This document shows positions 1 to 8,379 of a stretch of 64,000 bases of DNA, in pieces (position 1 is the first letter of the stretch; each line of letters begins with the position of its first letter). The DNA is from Streptomyces sp. MUM 203J (GTDB taxonomy: Bacteria; Actinomycetota; Actinomycetes; Streptomycetales; Streptomycetaceae), in assembly GCF_022414595.1 (NCBI RefSeq), contig NZ_JADWYO010000018.1, forward strand, positions 26,669-90,668, read 5' to 3'. The notes under the pieces are model-generated. The model worked only from the letters and a program-made list of their open reading frames with translations. It searched no databases and was not told the origin of the DNA. Position numbers and translations under genes: made by a program.

Positions 1-622
1 GGAGGCTGCCGGGGGGAAGCTGGCTGATGCCCCTGAACGGGGACCGGTCCGGCAGCGGGGTCCAGATCCCGAAGATCGATTTCAGCTCGTGCGGGTCGAG
101 TTCGAACCGGAAGCCAGGGTGGGCTCGGAACGCCTTCATCTCCGAGGCGAAGAGGAATCCGTCGGGGCGGTCGGCGTAGAAGAGCGGCCGCTTGCCGTAC
201 CGGTCCCGGGCGATGAAGAGTTCGTCCGCGACCGCGTCGCGCACGGCGAAGGCGAAGGCCCCGTTGAACCGGCTCAGACAGTCCTGTCCCCACTGGATCC
301 ACGCCTGGAGGACGACCTCCGTGTCCGAACGGGTACGGAACTGCCGGCCGAGTCCGCAGAGCTCCTCACGCAGCTCGACGTGGTTGTAGAGCTCGCCGTT
401 GAAGCAGATCCAGTACCGCTGCGTGTGGTCCGACATGGGCTGCGCCCCGGAGGCGGGGTCGACGATCGCCAGCCTCACGGTGCCCATCGCCATGCCGTCG
501 TCGAGGTAGTACCCCGCCTCGTCCGGCCCCCGGTGCCTGATCTCCGACAGCATCGCGGTGATGACAGCGGGCCGGGACCCGGCGTTCGGCGACGGGGAGA
601 GGAAGCCGGCTATTCCGCACAC
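1..622 (-). CDS. Asparagine synthase-type amidotransferase (5' part, cut by window edge)
   Basis: About 207 codons of a gene that continues past position 1. It starts at a GTG (622-620) followed at once by Cys-Gly-Ile-Ala-Gly, so Cys2 is the N-terminal nucleophile of a class II glutamine amidotransferase (Ntn hydrolase). RHRGPDE, FNGELYNH and SDTEV motifs follow, as in AsnB proteins. The ATP-binding synthetase half lies outside the window. The start overlaps the end of the ACP gene by 13 nt, so the two are probably translationally coupled. In glutarimide polyketide pathways a homologous amidotransferase amidates an ACP-bound acyl chain to set up the glutarimide ring. That role is inferred here from the partner genes (ACP next door, discrete AT at 15.8 kb). 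Family assignment is secure; the substrate is not visible. Confidence 0.9.
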   Translation of the reverse strand, partial: MCGIAGFLSPSPNAGSRPAVITAMLSEIRHRGPDEAGYYLDDGMAMGTVRLAIVDPASGAQPMSDHTQRYWICFNGELYNHVELREELCGLGRQFRTRSDTEVVLQAWIQWGQDCLSRFNGAFAFAVRDAVADELFIARDRYGKRPLFYADRPDGFLFASEMKAFRAHPGFRFELDPHELKSIFGIWTPLPDRSPFRGISQLPPGSL

Positions 623-909
623 GTCGGGCCTCCCCGCTGTGCGCCGTTCCCGTCCGCCCTTCCGGCCTTCTCGACTCTTTCGGCGACAAACCCGTCGATC
701 GCCTCCAGCGTGGCCGGGACGTCGAACAGGAACTCCTCACTCTCGATTTTCAGCGAGAACTCCTTTTCGAGGAACGCCATGAGCCGGATGTATCCGAAGG
801 AATCGATGACGCCTCCCTTGAAGAGATCGCTCTGCGGCGTCACGTCGACACCGAACTCGATCAGGAACTGCTCTTCGACAAAACGGATGATCCTGTCCGT
901 TCTGTTCAT
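610..909 (-). CDS. Free-standing acyl carrier protein
   Basis: 99-residue carrier protein. The phosphopantetheine site is Ser37 in GVIDSFGY, with the helix-rich spacing of PF00550. It carries acyl chains as thioesters for partner enzymes. A clear Shine-Dalgarno (AAGGAG) lies about 8 nt before the ATG at 909. Its 3' end overlaps the amidotransferase start by 13 nt. An ACP coupled to an AsnB-like amidotransferase, with a discrete AT in the same cluster, matches the glutarimide-forming set of AT-less type I PKS pathways. The C-terminal tail after about residue 85 is charged and not part of the fold. It could instead serve a small stand-alone amide-forming pathway, but the trans-AT signature at 15762 favours the PKS reading. 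Confidence 0.9.
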   Translation of the reverse strand: MNRTDRIIRFVEEQFLIEFGVDVTPQSDLFKGGVIDSFGYIRLMAFLEKEFSLKIESEEFLFDVPATLEAIDGFVAERVEKAGRADGNGAQRGGPTCAE

Positions 910-1676
910 TTCTCACTCCTTGGCAGTATGAGGAGACGCGTTCGATTCGCAGGGAAAGTCACTTTTCGTCGGACCGGGGAAGGAGGGCCCGGCCGGAGGC
1001 GGGAGCGCTCACCGCGTCTCCTACGGCTGCGATGACTTCGCCGAGCTGTCGAAATCCCAGTAGAGCCGGGCTGCCACGGCTGGTGAAATGCTCCCCGGAG
1101 CGAATTCCGCGACGCGCTTCGGTCCGGCGGTCGTGTCCGCTCGGGACGGGCGACCGGGGGTCCGGACCACTGCGCGGCCTTCGTACCCGGGGAGCGGACG
1201 AAGGGCGCGCCCGCCCCGCGGCCGGGGACGGCCTCCGCCGTGCCGTACGGCCGGCCGGGGTGCCTGAAGCCGCAGGCCCGGCGGAGCGGTTCCGCCCGTC
1301 CGGCCGGACAACCGGCCCCGGCAGGGGGCCTTCCCGGGCTGCCGTCCCCATGCTCCTGCGTCGGAGTGGAGCGCCCGACCGCGGCGCTCCCCCGCGCCAC
1401 GCCGCGGTCCGCCAGGTACCGGCAAGGAGAGCGAAAGGCCCCGGCAAGGGGCCGCCGACCGTTTGACAAGGAATCCGCAAGGGGGGTGGCTCACCATGTC
1501 GACCAGCGAGGCGCCGACAGCGGTGCGGCTCGTGTGGAAGAGATCAGGCAAGACGGAACGGCGGGATCAAACGTGTTCGACCCCAGGAGCGCGGTCCCCC
1601 GCGGACGACCGTGGCCGACCGAAAGCAGCGAGATCCGGACAGCCGGAAACCAGGGACCCTCCTCCCGGTGCGTCGA
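910..1676. promoter_or_regulatory. Divergent intergenic region between ACP and LysR genes
   Basis: 767 bp between the leftward ACP-amidotransferase operon and the rightward LysR gene. The open frames on both strands overlap each other, lack recognisable motifs and look like products of high GC content, so I call no gene. A LysR-type protein commonly controls the divergent promoter next to its own gene, so this stretch probably carries the operator for both. I could not define a specific box by eye. Confidence 0.45.
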
Positions 1677-2606
1677 ATGACCGATCAGCTGGGCTTCAGC
1701 CTCGCGCAGTTACGCTACTTCGTGGTGTCCGCCGAGCTGGGCAAGATATCCGAGGCGGCGGAGAAGTTGTGCACCACGCAGTCGACGGTTTCCTCGGCCG
1801 TGATGCGGCTGGAACGCCAGCTCGGCGTTCAGTTGTTTCTTCGCCACCGATCCCGCGGGGTGACCCTCACGCCGAGCGGCCGGCGCCTGCTGCGGGAGGC
1901 GCGGGCGCTGTTGACGCAGGCGCAGAACATCAAGAATCAGGGTGACGCCCTGGTGAGCGACACCGCCGGCCGGCTCAACGTCGGGTTCTTCGCTCCGATC
2001 GCCCCGTTTCTGCTGCCGATGACACATCGGATGACCAGGAAGCGTCATGTGCGACTGCAGCTGAACGTACACGAGGCGTCCGCCGACCAGCTCCTGGAGC
2101 ACCTGCGGGACGGCCGGTGCGAGCTGATCGTCACCTACGACTTCCTGGCAGGGGGATCCAGGTTCCACCCACTCGTCGACCTGCCCGTTCACGCCCTGGT
2201 GGCCGAGAGCGACCCACGAGGCAGGGATGGCCCCGTCGCGCTCGGGGAACTGGTCATGCAACCGCTCGTCACCCTGGACTCCCCGCCCCTCATCCGTCAT
2301 TTCGAGAAGCTGTACGCCGACGCCGGCGTCGCCACGCCGCAGGTGATCAGGACCTCGAGCCTGGAGACCTTACGCGGGCTCGTGGCCGCCGGTTCCGGGG
2401 TCGCTCTCATGTACCAACGCGCCTCGAGCATGACGACGTTGGACGGCGGAAGGCTCCGGGCGGTCGAGATCGTCAGCGACCGCGCGTCCGCTTCGCTCGG
2501 GGTGGCCGTGATGCCCGGCCTCGGCCTGGACAGCCGTGGCGCGGCCTTCCGGGAGGTGCTGCGATCGGTGATCTCGCACCACCACCGGACGAGTTCGCGT
2601 GCTTGA
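1677..2606 (+). CDS. LysR-family transcriptional regulator with two TTA codons
   Basis: 309-residue LTTR: N-terminal winged helix-turn-helix (about residues 8-65, with the AQLRYFVVSAE and STVSSAVMRLE helices), then a co-inducer-binding domain to the C-terminus. I chose the ATG at 1677 because the fold begins right after it; an in-frame ATG at 1611 would add 22 residues of unconserved sequence. Two TTA leucine codons are in frame, at 1710-1712 (Leu12) and 2370-2372 (Leu232). TTA is very rare in Streptomyces and needs the bldA tRNA, so translation is probably development-dependent. It is divergent from the ACP-amidotransferase pair and likely regulates them. The inducer is unknown. Confidence 0.93.
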   Translation: MTDQLGFSLAQLRYFVVSAELGKISEAAEKLCTTQSTVSSAVMRLERQLGVQLFLRHRSRGVTLTPSGRRLLREARALLTQAQNIKNQGDALVSDTAGRLNVGFFAPIAPFLLPMTHRMTRKRHVRLQLNVHEASADQLLEHLRDGRCELIVTYDFLAGGSRFHPLVDLPVHALVAESDPRGRDGPVALGELVMQPLVTLDSPPLIRHFEKLYADAGVATPQVIRTSSLETLRGLVAAGSGVALMYQRASSMTTLDGGRLRAVEIVSDRASASLGVAVMPGLGLDSRGAAFREVLRSVISHHHRTSSRA

Positions 2607-2907
2607 CCCCGGCTCGCGCGGTTCCCGACGGACGTTGGCATCCACGCGCGAGCGTCGGGCGGTGCCGCGTGCGGCCCACGGGCGGGGATCGCCGACGGGC
2701 GGTCTGCGGGACCGGTGCCACGGATGGATCGCCACCGGCAGCCTGACGGAGGTCACGGCGCCGTGTACATCGGACACCCGGGTGGACCGGGAGGCTCCGC
2801 ACGCGAGGACGCCGCGCCATGTGGTCCCGCCGCCGACGAGATCTTCGACTTCACCCCGGGCGACCGGATCCCGGCCCGCATCCGTCACAGAGAGATCAGG
2901 AATCGGA

Positions 2908-3291
2908 ATGGAGCAGAACGTGATCGAGAAGGTGAATTCGTTTCTGCGGATTCTGGAGAGGCGCGACTTCTCCGCCGCCCGGAGGATGTGCACCGACAAG
3001 GCCACCGTGTGGCAGAACGACAGCACGGCGGACCAGGCGATCGGTGAGCGGCTGAGGCAGTTCGAGTCCTTCGTCACCGCCGTCGAGTCGCTGCGGTACG
3101 ACGTGAAGCGCCAGTTCCGGCACGAGAACGAGGTGCTCCAGCAGCATGTGCTCCGCCTGGAGATGACCGACGGGTCCCGCAGGGAGATCAACGCGCTGCT
3201 CTTCTTCCGGTTCGAGGGCGGTCTCATCGACCGGATCGAGGAGTACCACTACGCGATGCCGGACGAGTGCGCCGGAAGGACGAACCCGTGA
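2908..3291 (+). CDS. SnoaL-like / NTF2-fold small protein
   Basis: 127 residues. It has the pattern of the SnoaL/NTF2 alpha+beta barrel: an N-terminal helix (VNSFLRILERRDF), a middle segment ending in ALLFFRFEGGLIDRIEEY, the usual last strands of this fold. Members act as cyclases, isomerases or hydratases on polyketides, or simply bind ligands. No catalytic residues can be assigned safely. I chose the ATG at 2908; upstream in-frame codons read low-complexity Arg/Gly sequence. Its TGA overlaps the GTG of the next gene by 4 nt (GTGA), so the two are an operon. A polyketide-modifying role is inferred from context. Confidence 0.75.
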   Translation: MEQNVIEKVNSFLRILERRDFSAARRMCTDKATVWQNDSTADQAIGERLRQFESFVTAVESLRYDVKRQFRHENEVLQQHVLRLEMTDGSRREINALLFFRFEGGLIDRIEEYHYAMPDECAGRTNP

Positions 3292-3944
3292 GGATCGGCG
3301 TCATCGGAGCGGGCGCCGTCGGCGGCAACCTGACCCGTCGGCTCACCGCACTGGGGCACGAGGTGTCGGTGGCCAACTCACGCGGGCCGCACACTCTCGC
3401 CTCGCTCGCCGAGGAGACCGGCGCCACCCCGGTCGCCGTGTCCGAGGCGGCCAGGGGTGCCCAGGTCGTCGTCGTGGCCATCCCCCTCAGGGCGGTACCC
3501 GGCCTGCCCGCGGGGCTCCTCGACGGCGCGGCACCGGGCGCCGCGGTCATCGACACCGGCAACTACTACCCGGAACGCGACGGCAGGATCGCCGCCGTCG
3601 AGGACGGACTGCCCGAGAGCCGTTGGACGGAGCGACAGCTCGGTCACCCCGTGATCAAGGCGTTCAACGGGACGTACGCCCAGGACATCCTGGACCGGGG
3701 CCGTCCTCAGGGCAGCCCCGGCCGCCAGGCGGTGCCCGTCGCCGGCGACGGCGCGGGCGCGAAGCGGACCGTGCGCGATCTCATCCACACGCTCGGCTTC
3801 GACACCGTGGACGCGGGCGGTCTCGACGAGTCGTGGCGCCAGCAGCCCGGAACTCCCGTCTACGGGATCCGAGGTGACGCCGACGACGTCGTGCACGCAC
3901 TGGCGCAAGCCTCCTCGGACCGTACCTCCGAGTGGCGTGCCTGA
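3288..3944 (+). CDS. F420-dependent NADP oxidoreductase-family protein
   Basis: 218 residues with a Rossmann fold at the N-terminus (GAGAVG, residues 7-12), then VANSRGP and a central VVVVAIPL strand. This is the pattern of the NADPH-dependent F420 reductase family (PF03807). These proteins move hydride between NADP(H) and F420, or have diverged to reduce other substrates. The GTG start at 3288 overlaps the previous stop. A start 21 nt upstream is possible but would cut into the coupled junction. No other F420-dependent enzyme is recognisable here, so a direct reductase role in tailoring is as likely as cofactor supply. Confidence 0.8.
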   Translation: MRIGVIGAGAVGGNLTRRLTALGHEVSVANSRGPHTLASLAEETGATPVAVSEAARGAQVVVVAIPLRAVPGLPAGLLDGAAPGAAVIDTGNYYPERDGRIAAVEDGLPESRWTERQLGHPVIKAFNGTYAQDILDRGRPQGSPGRQAVPVAGDGAGAKRTVRDLIHTLGFDTVDAGGLDESWRQQPGTPVYGIRGDADDVVHALAQASSDRTSEWRA

Positions 3945-4014
3945 CTCCCCGTCGGTTCCGGCTTCACAGAATGCGGGCGGGTTCGGAAACCGCAAGAACC
4001 GAAGGGAAACGGAT

Positions 4015-5181
4015 ATGCAGACGCCGGAAGCGTACACTCGCCCGAATCGCCTGCCGTCATTGACGGGTATGCGGTTCATCGCGGCCTTCGCCGTCCTGGT
4101 CTCCCACGTGACGGGCTGGCTCGTGGGCACGATGCACCCCGGTCTGCCCTATCTGCTCACGACGCTCGGACCGGTCGGGGTGGCCTTCTTCTTCGTACTC
4201 AGCGGTTTTATTCTCACGTGGGTCGCCGACCCGGACGACACCGCGGGACTCTTCTGGCGTCGACGCCTGGTGAAGATACTCCCGAACCATGTCACGACCT
4301 TCGCGGCCACCACCGCGGCGATGTTCGTGGCCGGCGTACCGATCATGCTGGTGAACACGGTTCCGGTGCTGCTGCTGATCGAACCCTGGATCCCCAATTT
4401 CGACGCTCTCGGCGGGCTGAGGGGCATCAACGTTCCGAGCTGGACCCTCGGCTGCGAGATGGTCTTCTACTTCGCGTTTCCCTGGCTGCTCCGCGCCGTC
4501 GAGCGGATCGGCCCGTCACGGTTGTGGGCGTGGGCGGGGGGCGTCGCCGTGACGGTCATCGCCGTCCCGTTCCTCGCCCTGCTGCTGCCGACGCAGCCGG
4601 CCACGTCGTGGGACCCGACGATTCCGCAATGGCATTCCTGGTTCGCGTACAGCTTCCCGTTGACCAGGATCCTCGAATTCGTTCTCGGCATCCTCATGGC
4701 ACGCATCGTGATGACGGGGAAATGGATCCGCCTGAGCATGACACCGGCGCTTCTCCTGGCGGTCGTCTGCGTGGTGGTCCAGTCCCACCTGCCCGGCATC
4801 TTCCGTCTCTGCGCCGGGCCGACCGCGTTCGCGCTTGCCCTGGTGATCGCGGCAGGCGCCTGCGCCGACATTCGCGGTGCGCGCACGCCGCTCGGCGGAC
4901 GGGTCATGGTGTGGCTGGGCGAGATCTCGTTCGCCCTCTACATCGTGCACTACATCGTGATCCAGTACGGTCCGATCGGTCTGGTGCACGCCACGGGAGC
5001 GGAGGTGACCGCGCCCCTGTCGACGAGGCTGGTCGACGTCCTGCTCACCGTCGTCATCAGCCTCGTCCTCGCGGCGGCCCTCTACACGCTGGTGGAACGC
5101 CCCGCGGTCCGACGCTTCAGCCGCCCGGCCGGGAGGCGGGAGAGTCCGGCCGCGATCACGAGCGTGACGGACCGGCAGTGA
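4015..5181 (+). CDS. Membrane acyltransferase, family 3 (OafA/YrhL type)
   Basis: 388-residue integral membrane protein with about ten hydrophobic segments. The N-terminus has the family-3 signature LTGMRFIAAFAVLVSH, with conserved Arg20 and His31 (PF01757). Such enzymes transfer acetyl or other acyl groups to hydroxyls of sugars or small molecules at the membrane. A good Shine-Dalgarno (GAAGGGA) precedes the ATG at 4015. The gene follows the oxidoreductase by 70 bp on the same strand. In a natural-product cluster the likely job is O-acylation of the product, or a self-resistance modification. Acetylated glutarimides such as acetoxycycloheximide exist, but this link is inference. Confidence 0.88.
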   Translation: MQTPEAYTRPNRLPSLTGMRFIAAFAVLVSHVTGWLVGTMHPGLPYLLTTLGPVGVAFFFVLSGFILTWVADPDDTAGLFWRRRLVKILPNHVTTFAATTAAMFVAGVPIMLVNTVPVLLLIEPWIPNFDALGGLRGINVPSWTLGCEMVFYFAFPWLLRAVERIGPSRLWAWAGGVAVTVIAVPFLALLLPTQPATSWDPTIPQWHSWFAYSFPLTRILEFVLGILMARIVMTGKWIRLSMTPALLLAVVCVVVQSHLPGIFRLCAGPTAFALALVIAAGACADIRGARTPLGGRVMVWLGEISFALYIVHYIVIQYGPIGLVHATGAEVTAPLSTRLVDVLLTVVISLVLAAALYTLVERPAVRRFSRPAGRRESPAAITSVTDRQ

Positions 5182-5318
5182 CCCGAGCGGGCCGACTCCC
5201 GTCCGCCCACGAGATCGTCGACACCGGAAACGACACTTCGCCGTGGTTGATCGCCGCGCTTCGTCGTGCCGGGTCGGCGCGTTGTAAGCCCCCCACCGAC
5301 CATCTGGAGCACCTCCCC

Positions 5319-6536
5319 GTGACGAACACCCACCCCGTTCCAGGAACCGAGACCCGTGACTTCCCGGTCACGCGACCGGACTCCTGTCCCTTCGACCCCG
5401 ACGCGGCCTACGCCCGGCTGCGCGCCGACGAACCCGTGTCCCTGGTGCGCTGCCCGGCCGGGATGGACGCCTGGCTGGTCAGCCGGTACCAGGACATCCG
5501 GAGCGTGCTCTCTGATCCGCGGTTGAGTTCCCGTGCCGCCGGGTCGAACCACATGCTGCCGTCCTACGACGGACGCGATCCGCTGCCGGGTTTCATGATC
5601 CAGCTCGACGGCGAGGAGCACACACGGCTGCGGCGGCTGATGATGCGCGAGTTCACCGTGCGGCGGGTGGAGGCGCTGCGGCCCCACATCCAGAAGATCA
5701 CCGACGAGCGCGTCGACGCGATGCTCGCCGGGACCAGCGCCGACCTGGTGCGGGACTTCGCGTTGCCGATTCCCTCACGGGTGATCTGCGAGATGCTCGG
5801 CGTACCCTACGCCGACCACCTGGCCTTCCAGCGCGACAGCGAGGTCCTGATGGGCTTCGAGGCGGACGAGGCCACCCGCGACGCGGCCGCCCGGCGGCTG
5901 GAGGACTACCTCGGTGAGCTGGTCGAGCGACGGCTCGTCGAGCCGCGGGACGACATGCTGAGCCGGCTGATCAGCCGCGCGGACGAGACCGGCCGGCCGC
6001 TGACCGTGCAGGAGCTGGCCACGCTCGGCGTGCTGACGCTGGCCGCCGGGCACGAGTCGACCGCCAGCATGATCGCGCTGAGTGTGGCGGTGCTGTTCCG
6101 GAACCCGGAGCGGATGGCCGCGCTGCGGGCCGCCCCGGCGTCGATCGAAACCGCCGTGGAGGAGCTGCTGCGCTACCTGTCGGTCATCCAGTTCGGTCTG
6201 CTCCGGTACGCCACGGAGGACCTGACCGTCGGCGGCACGGAGGTGAAGGCGGGTGAGTGGCTGGTCGCCGCGCTCCCGTCCGGCAATCGGGACGAGAGCG
6301 TGTTCCCCGGCCCCGACACCGTCGATCTCGAACGGCGGGCCCCCACCCACCTGGCGTTCGGCTTCGGCCCGCACCAGTGCATCGGCCAGCAGCTGGCCCG
6401 GGTCGAGATGCAGGTCGCGTTGGCCACACTGCTGCGCCGCCTGCCGGGCCTTCGGCCTGCGAGGCCGTTGGTGCAGGCCGACTTCAAGCTCAACGACATC
6501 GTCCACGGGCTGCGCAGTATGCCGGTCGTCTGGTGA
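5319..6536 (+). CDS. Cytochrome P450 (first of two)
   Basis: 405-residue bacterial class I P450. It has the I-helix oxygen-activation motif AAGHEST (about residue 240), EELLR (ExxR, about residue 282) and the heme loop FGFGPHQCIGQQ with Cys354 as axial ligand. The start is the GTG at 5319 with GGAG 9 nt upstream; the frame is open much further upstream, but that sequence belongs to the acyltransferase gene in another frame. No ferredoxin or ferredoxin reductase gene is nearby, so redox partners must come from elsewhere. It probably hydroxylates or epoxidises the cluster product. A strong hairpin follows its stop codon. Confidence 0.95.
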   Translation: MTNTHPVPGTETRDFPVTRPDSCPFDPDAAYARLRADEPVSLVRCPAGMDAWLVSRYQDIRSVLSDPRLSSRAAGSNHMLPSYDGRDPLPGFMIQLDGEEHTRLRRLMMREFTVRRVEALRPHIQKITDERVDAMLAGTSADLVRDFALPIPSRVICEMLGVPYADHLAFQRDSEVLMGFEADEATRDAAARRLEDYLGELVERRLVEPRDDMLSRLISRADETGRPLTVQELATLGVLTLAAGHESTASMIALSVAVLFRNPERMAALRAAPASIETAVEELLRYLSVIQFGLLRYATEDLTVGGTEVKAGEWLVAALPSGNRDESVFPGPDTVDLERRAPTHLAFGFGPHQCIGQQLARVEMQVALATLLRRLPGLRPARPLVQADFKLNDIVHGLRSMPVVW

Positions 6537-6539
6537 CGG

Positions 6540-6583
6540 CCGGGCCGGCGTCGCACCGGCACACCGGTGTGACGCCGGCCCGG
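6540..6583 (+). terminator. Strong hairpin terminator after the first P450
   Basis: Inverted repeat with 20-nt arms (6540-6559 and 6564-6583), one mismatch and a CACA loop, starting 3 nt after the P450 stop. No U-tract follows, as is common in Streptomyces. It sits between convergent P450 and OYE genes and could work in both directions. Confidence 0.8.
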
Positions 6584-7022
6584 CACGCAAACGCTCCGGG
6601 GAGAACGAGGCCCGGCCGCCCCGACCGAACGGCGAACAGCGGTCGCGGTACGGCGGGTCACCGGTCCGCGTGCTCACGGGCGACGCGTGGCGGACCGGTC
6701 CGCGCCCGCCGGCCCCTTCCTCACCGGATGTCCGAGCGCGCCGGATCGCCGGCCGGCCGACGGCTCGGCATGCGTACGTCAGCCGCTCCCGCCCTGCCCC
6801 GGCGTCGCCTCGGGCCGGGCCACCGCGTGCGTGTTCCCACACACGGCGCGGCACCCCGACCGGTGCGATGAACGGGTCGCCACCGCGCCTCACCGGGGAC
6901 CCTCGATGCCAGGTGCCCGCCGACCGGCCGGACGGGTGTCCTCGCCACCCCGCCTGGCGGACGGCCAGGAGCGGCTCACGCCTCGCGTCGACACGGTGGG
7001 GCAGCGAGATCACTCACAGCCC
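6584..7022. other. Convergent intergenic stretch, no gene seen
   Basis: 439 bp between the P450 hairpin and the 3' end of the OYE gene. I see only GC-rich sequence with overlapping spurious frames and no recognisable protein motif or RNA. Confidence 0.6.
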
Positions 7023-8111
7023 TCAGGCCAGGGTCCGGAGCACGGAAGGATCGTAGGGGGCGGCCCGGTCCAACTCCCCGCCGAGCGCCAGTTCCGCCCA
7101 GTCCGGGTTGGCCAGCAGCGACCGGCCCACGGCGACGAGGTCGAACTCGTCGCGCTCCAGGCGGGCCACCAGCTCCTCGATACCGGCCACCCCGGACGGC
7201 CCGGTGAACCCGGAGGTGAAGTCGCCCTCGCCGTACTGTCGTTCCAGGCCGACCGAACCGACCGTCACGGTGGGCCTGCCGGTGAGCCTGCGTATCCAGC
7301 CCGCCAGGTTGAGGGCGCTGCCCTCGAACTCGGGCAGCCGGTAGCGGCGCGTGGAGCCGTGGAACACGTCGACACCGGCTTCGGTCAGCGGCGTCAGCAG
7401 TTGCGCCAGCTCGTCCGGGCTCTGGGCGGTGCGGGCCTCGTACCGGCCCACCTTCCACTGGGACAGCCGGAAGAAGACCGGGAACCCCGGGCCGACGGCC
7501 GCGCGGACGGCCCGCACGACCTCGGCCCCGAAGCGGGCGCGGGAGGCCGGGTCGCCGCCGTACCGGTCGGTGCGCCGGTTGGTGACGCTCCACAGGAAGT
7601 TGTCGATCAGATAGCCGTGCGCGCCGTGCAGCTCGACGCCGTCGAACCCGAGTCGCTCGGCGGTAGCGGCGGCCTCCGCGAAGGCGGCCAACGCGGCGTC
7701 GATGTCCCGCTGGGTCATCGCCCTTCCCGCCGGACCGCCGTCCAGCCCGATTCCGGACGGCACCTCGGCGGGCGGCTCGGTCGCAGTGCGGGCAGCCCCG
7801 GTGTGCCACAGCTGCGGAATGATCCTGCCACCGGCCTCGTGCACCCGGCGCACCACGTGGGCCCAGCCGGCGAGGGCCGACTCGCCGTGGAAATGGGGAA
7901 CGTCGTCGTACGCGCCCGCCGCAGGGCGGTCGACGTACGTGCCCTCGGTGACGATCAGCCCGACCCGATGGGCCGCCCGGCGCGCGTAGTACTCCGCGAC
8001 GTCCGGACCCGGCACGCCACCAGGGGATGCCGTTCTCGTCATCGGGGCCATCACGATCCGGTTGGGGACCGTGAGGTCACCCACGGTGAACGGTTCGTTC
8101 AAGCCGGCCAT
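7023..8111 (-). CDS. Old Yellow Enzyme-family ene-reductase (FMN)
   Basis: 362-residue TIM-barrel flavoprotein. The N-terminus (VPNRIVMAPMTR) and the active-site segment GVELHGAHGYLIDNFL followed by RTDRYGG identify the OYE family (PF00724). The paired His residues in HGAH bind the substrate carbonyl or phenolate. These enzymes reduce activated C=C bonds with NADPH and FMN. ATG at 8111 is preceded by GGAGG. It is divergent from the SDR gene, with which it shares a 268-bp promoter region. The pairing of an ene-reductase and an SDR ketoreductase suggests stepwise reduction of an enone, quinone or phenol-derived ring in the product (inference). Confidence 0.93.
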   Translation of the reverse strand: MAGLNEPFTVGDLTVPNRIVMAPMTRTASPGGVPGPDVAEYYARRAAHRVGLIVTEGTYVDRPAAGAYDDVPHFHGESALAGWAHVVRRVHEAGGRIIPQLWHTGAARTATEPPAEVPSGIGLDGGPAGRAMTQRDIDAALAAFAEAAATAERLGFDGVELHGAHGYLIDNFLWSVTNRRTDRYGGDPASRARFGAEVVRAVRAAVGPGFPVFFRLSQWKVGRYEARTAQSPDELAQLLTPLTEAGVDVFHGSTRRYRLPEFEGSALNLAGWIRRLTGRPTVTVGSVGLERQYGEGDFTSGFTGPSGVAGIEELVARLERDEFDLVAVGRSLLANPDWAELALGGELDRAAPYDPSVLRTLA

Positions 8112-8379
8112 TTTTCCTCCCGAAGAATTCGCTGACGCCATCGAATAGTGCATGAAAATCGACGTCTTTGGCCACACCCCTGGACATCGAATCGAGCGAT
8201 GCGGCACATCGAAATGATTCATTTGACCGCATCGATCACTGCGTGGATGGTGGATTCAGTGGCCTCGCGTCATGCGATCGTCCGGAGCACGGATTTCACT
8301 CCTCATCACGGCCGACGAATTTCCGCCACCGATGCGCGCGGCGCACGGGGCGGTCCGGAGAAGAAAGGCATCGAGCCTC
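8112..8379. promoter_or_regulatory. Divergent OYE/SDR promoter with CATCGA direct repeats
   Basis: This intergenic region is less GC-rich than its surroundings. It contains CATCGAA at 8139-8145, 8185-8191 and 8207-8213, and CATCGAT at 8230-8236. The last three start 22 and 23 bp apart, about two helical turns. SARP proteins bind heptameric direct repeats at 11- or 22-bp periods, and a SARP gene is in this cluster. I therefore propose a SARP operator; it has not been shown. Confidence 0.45.

Noticed and set aside
906..1680. Several open frames of 140-190 codons between the ACP and LysR genes
   Set aside because: They overlap on both strands and are dominated by Arg, Pro and Gly with no motif, so I treat the region as intergenic.
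4218..5318. Long in-frame extension upstream of the first P450
   Set aside because: It runs through the acyltransferase gene in another frame and reads Arg/Gly/His-rich sequence. The P450 fold starts after the GTG at 5319, which has a ribosome-binding site.
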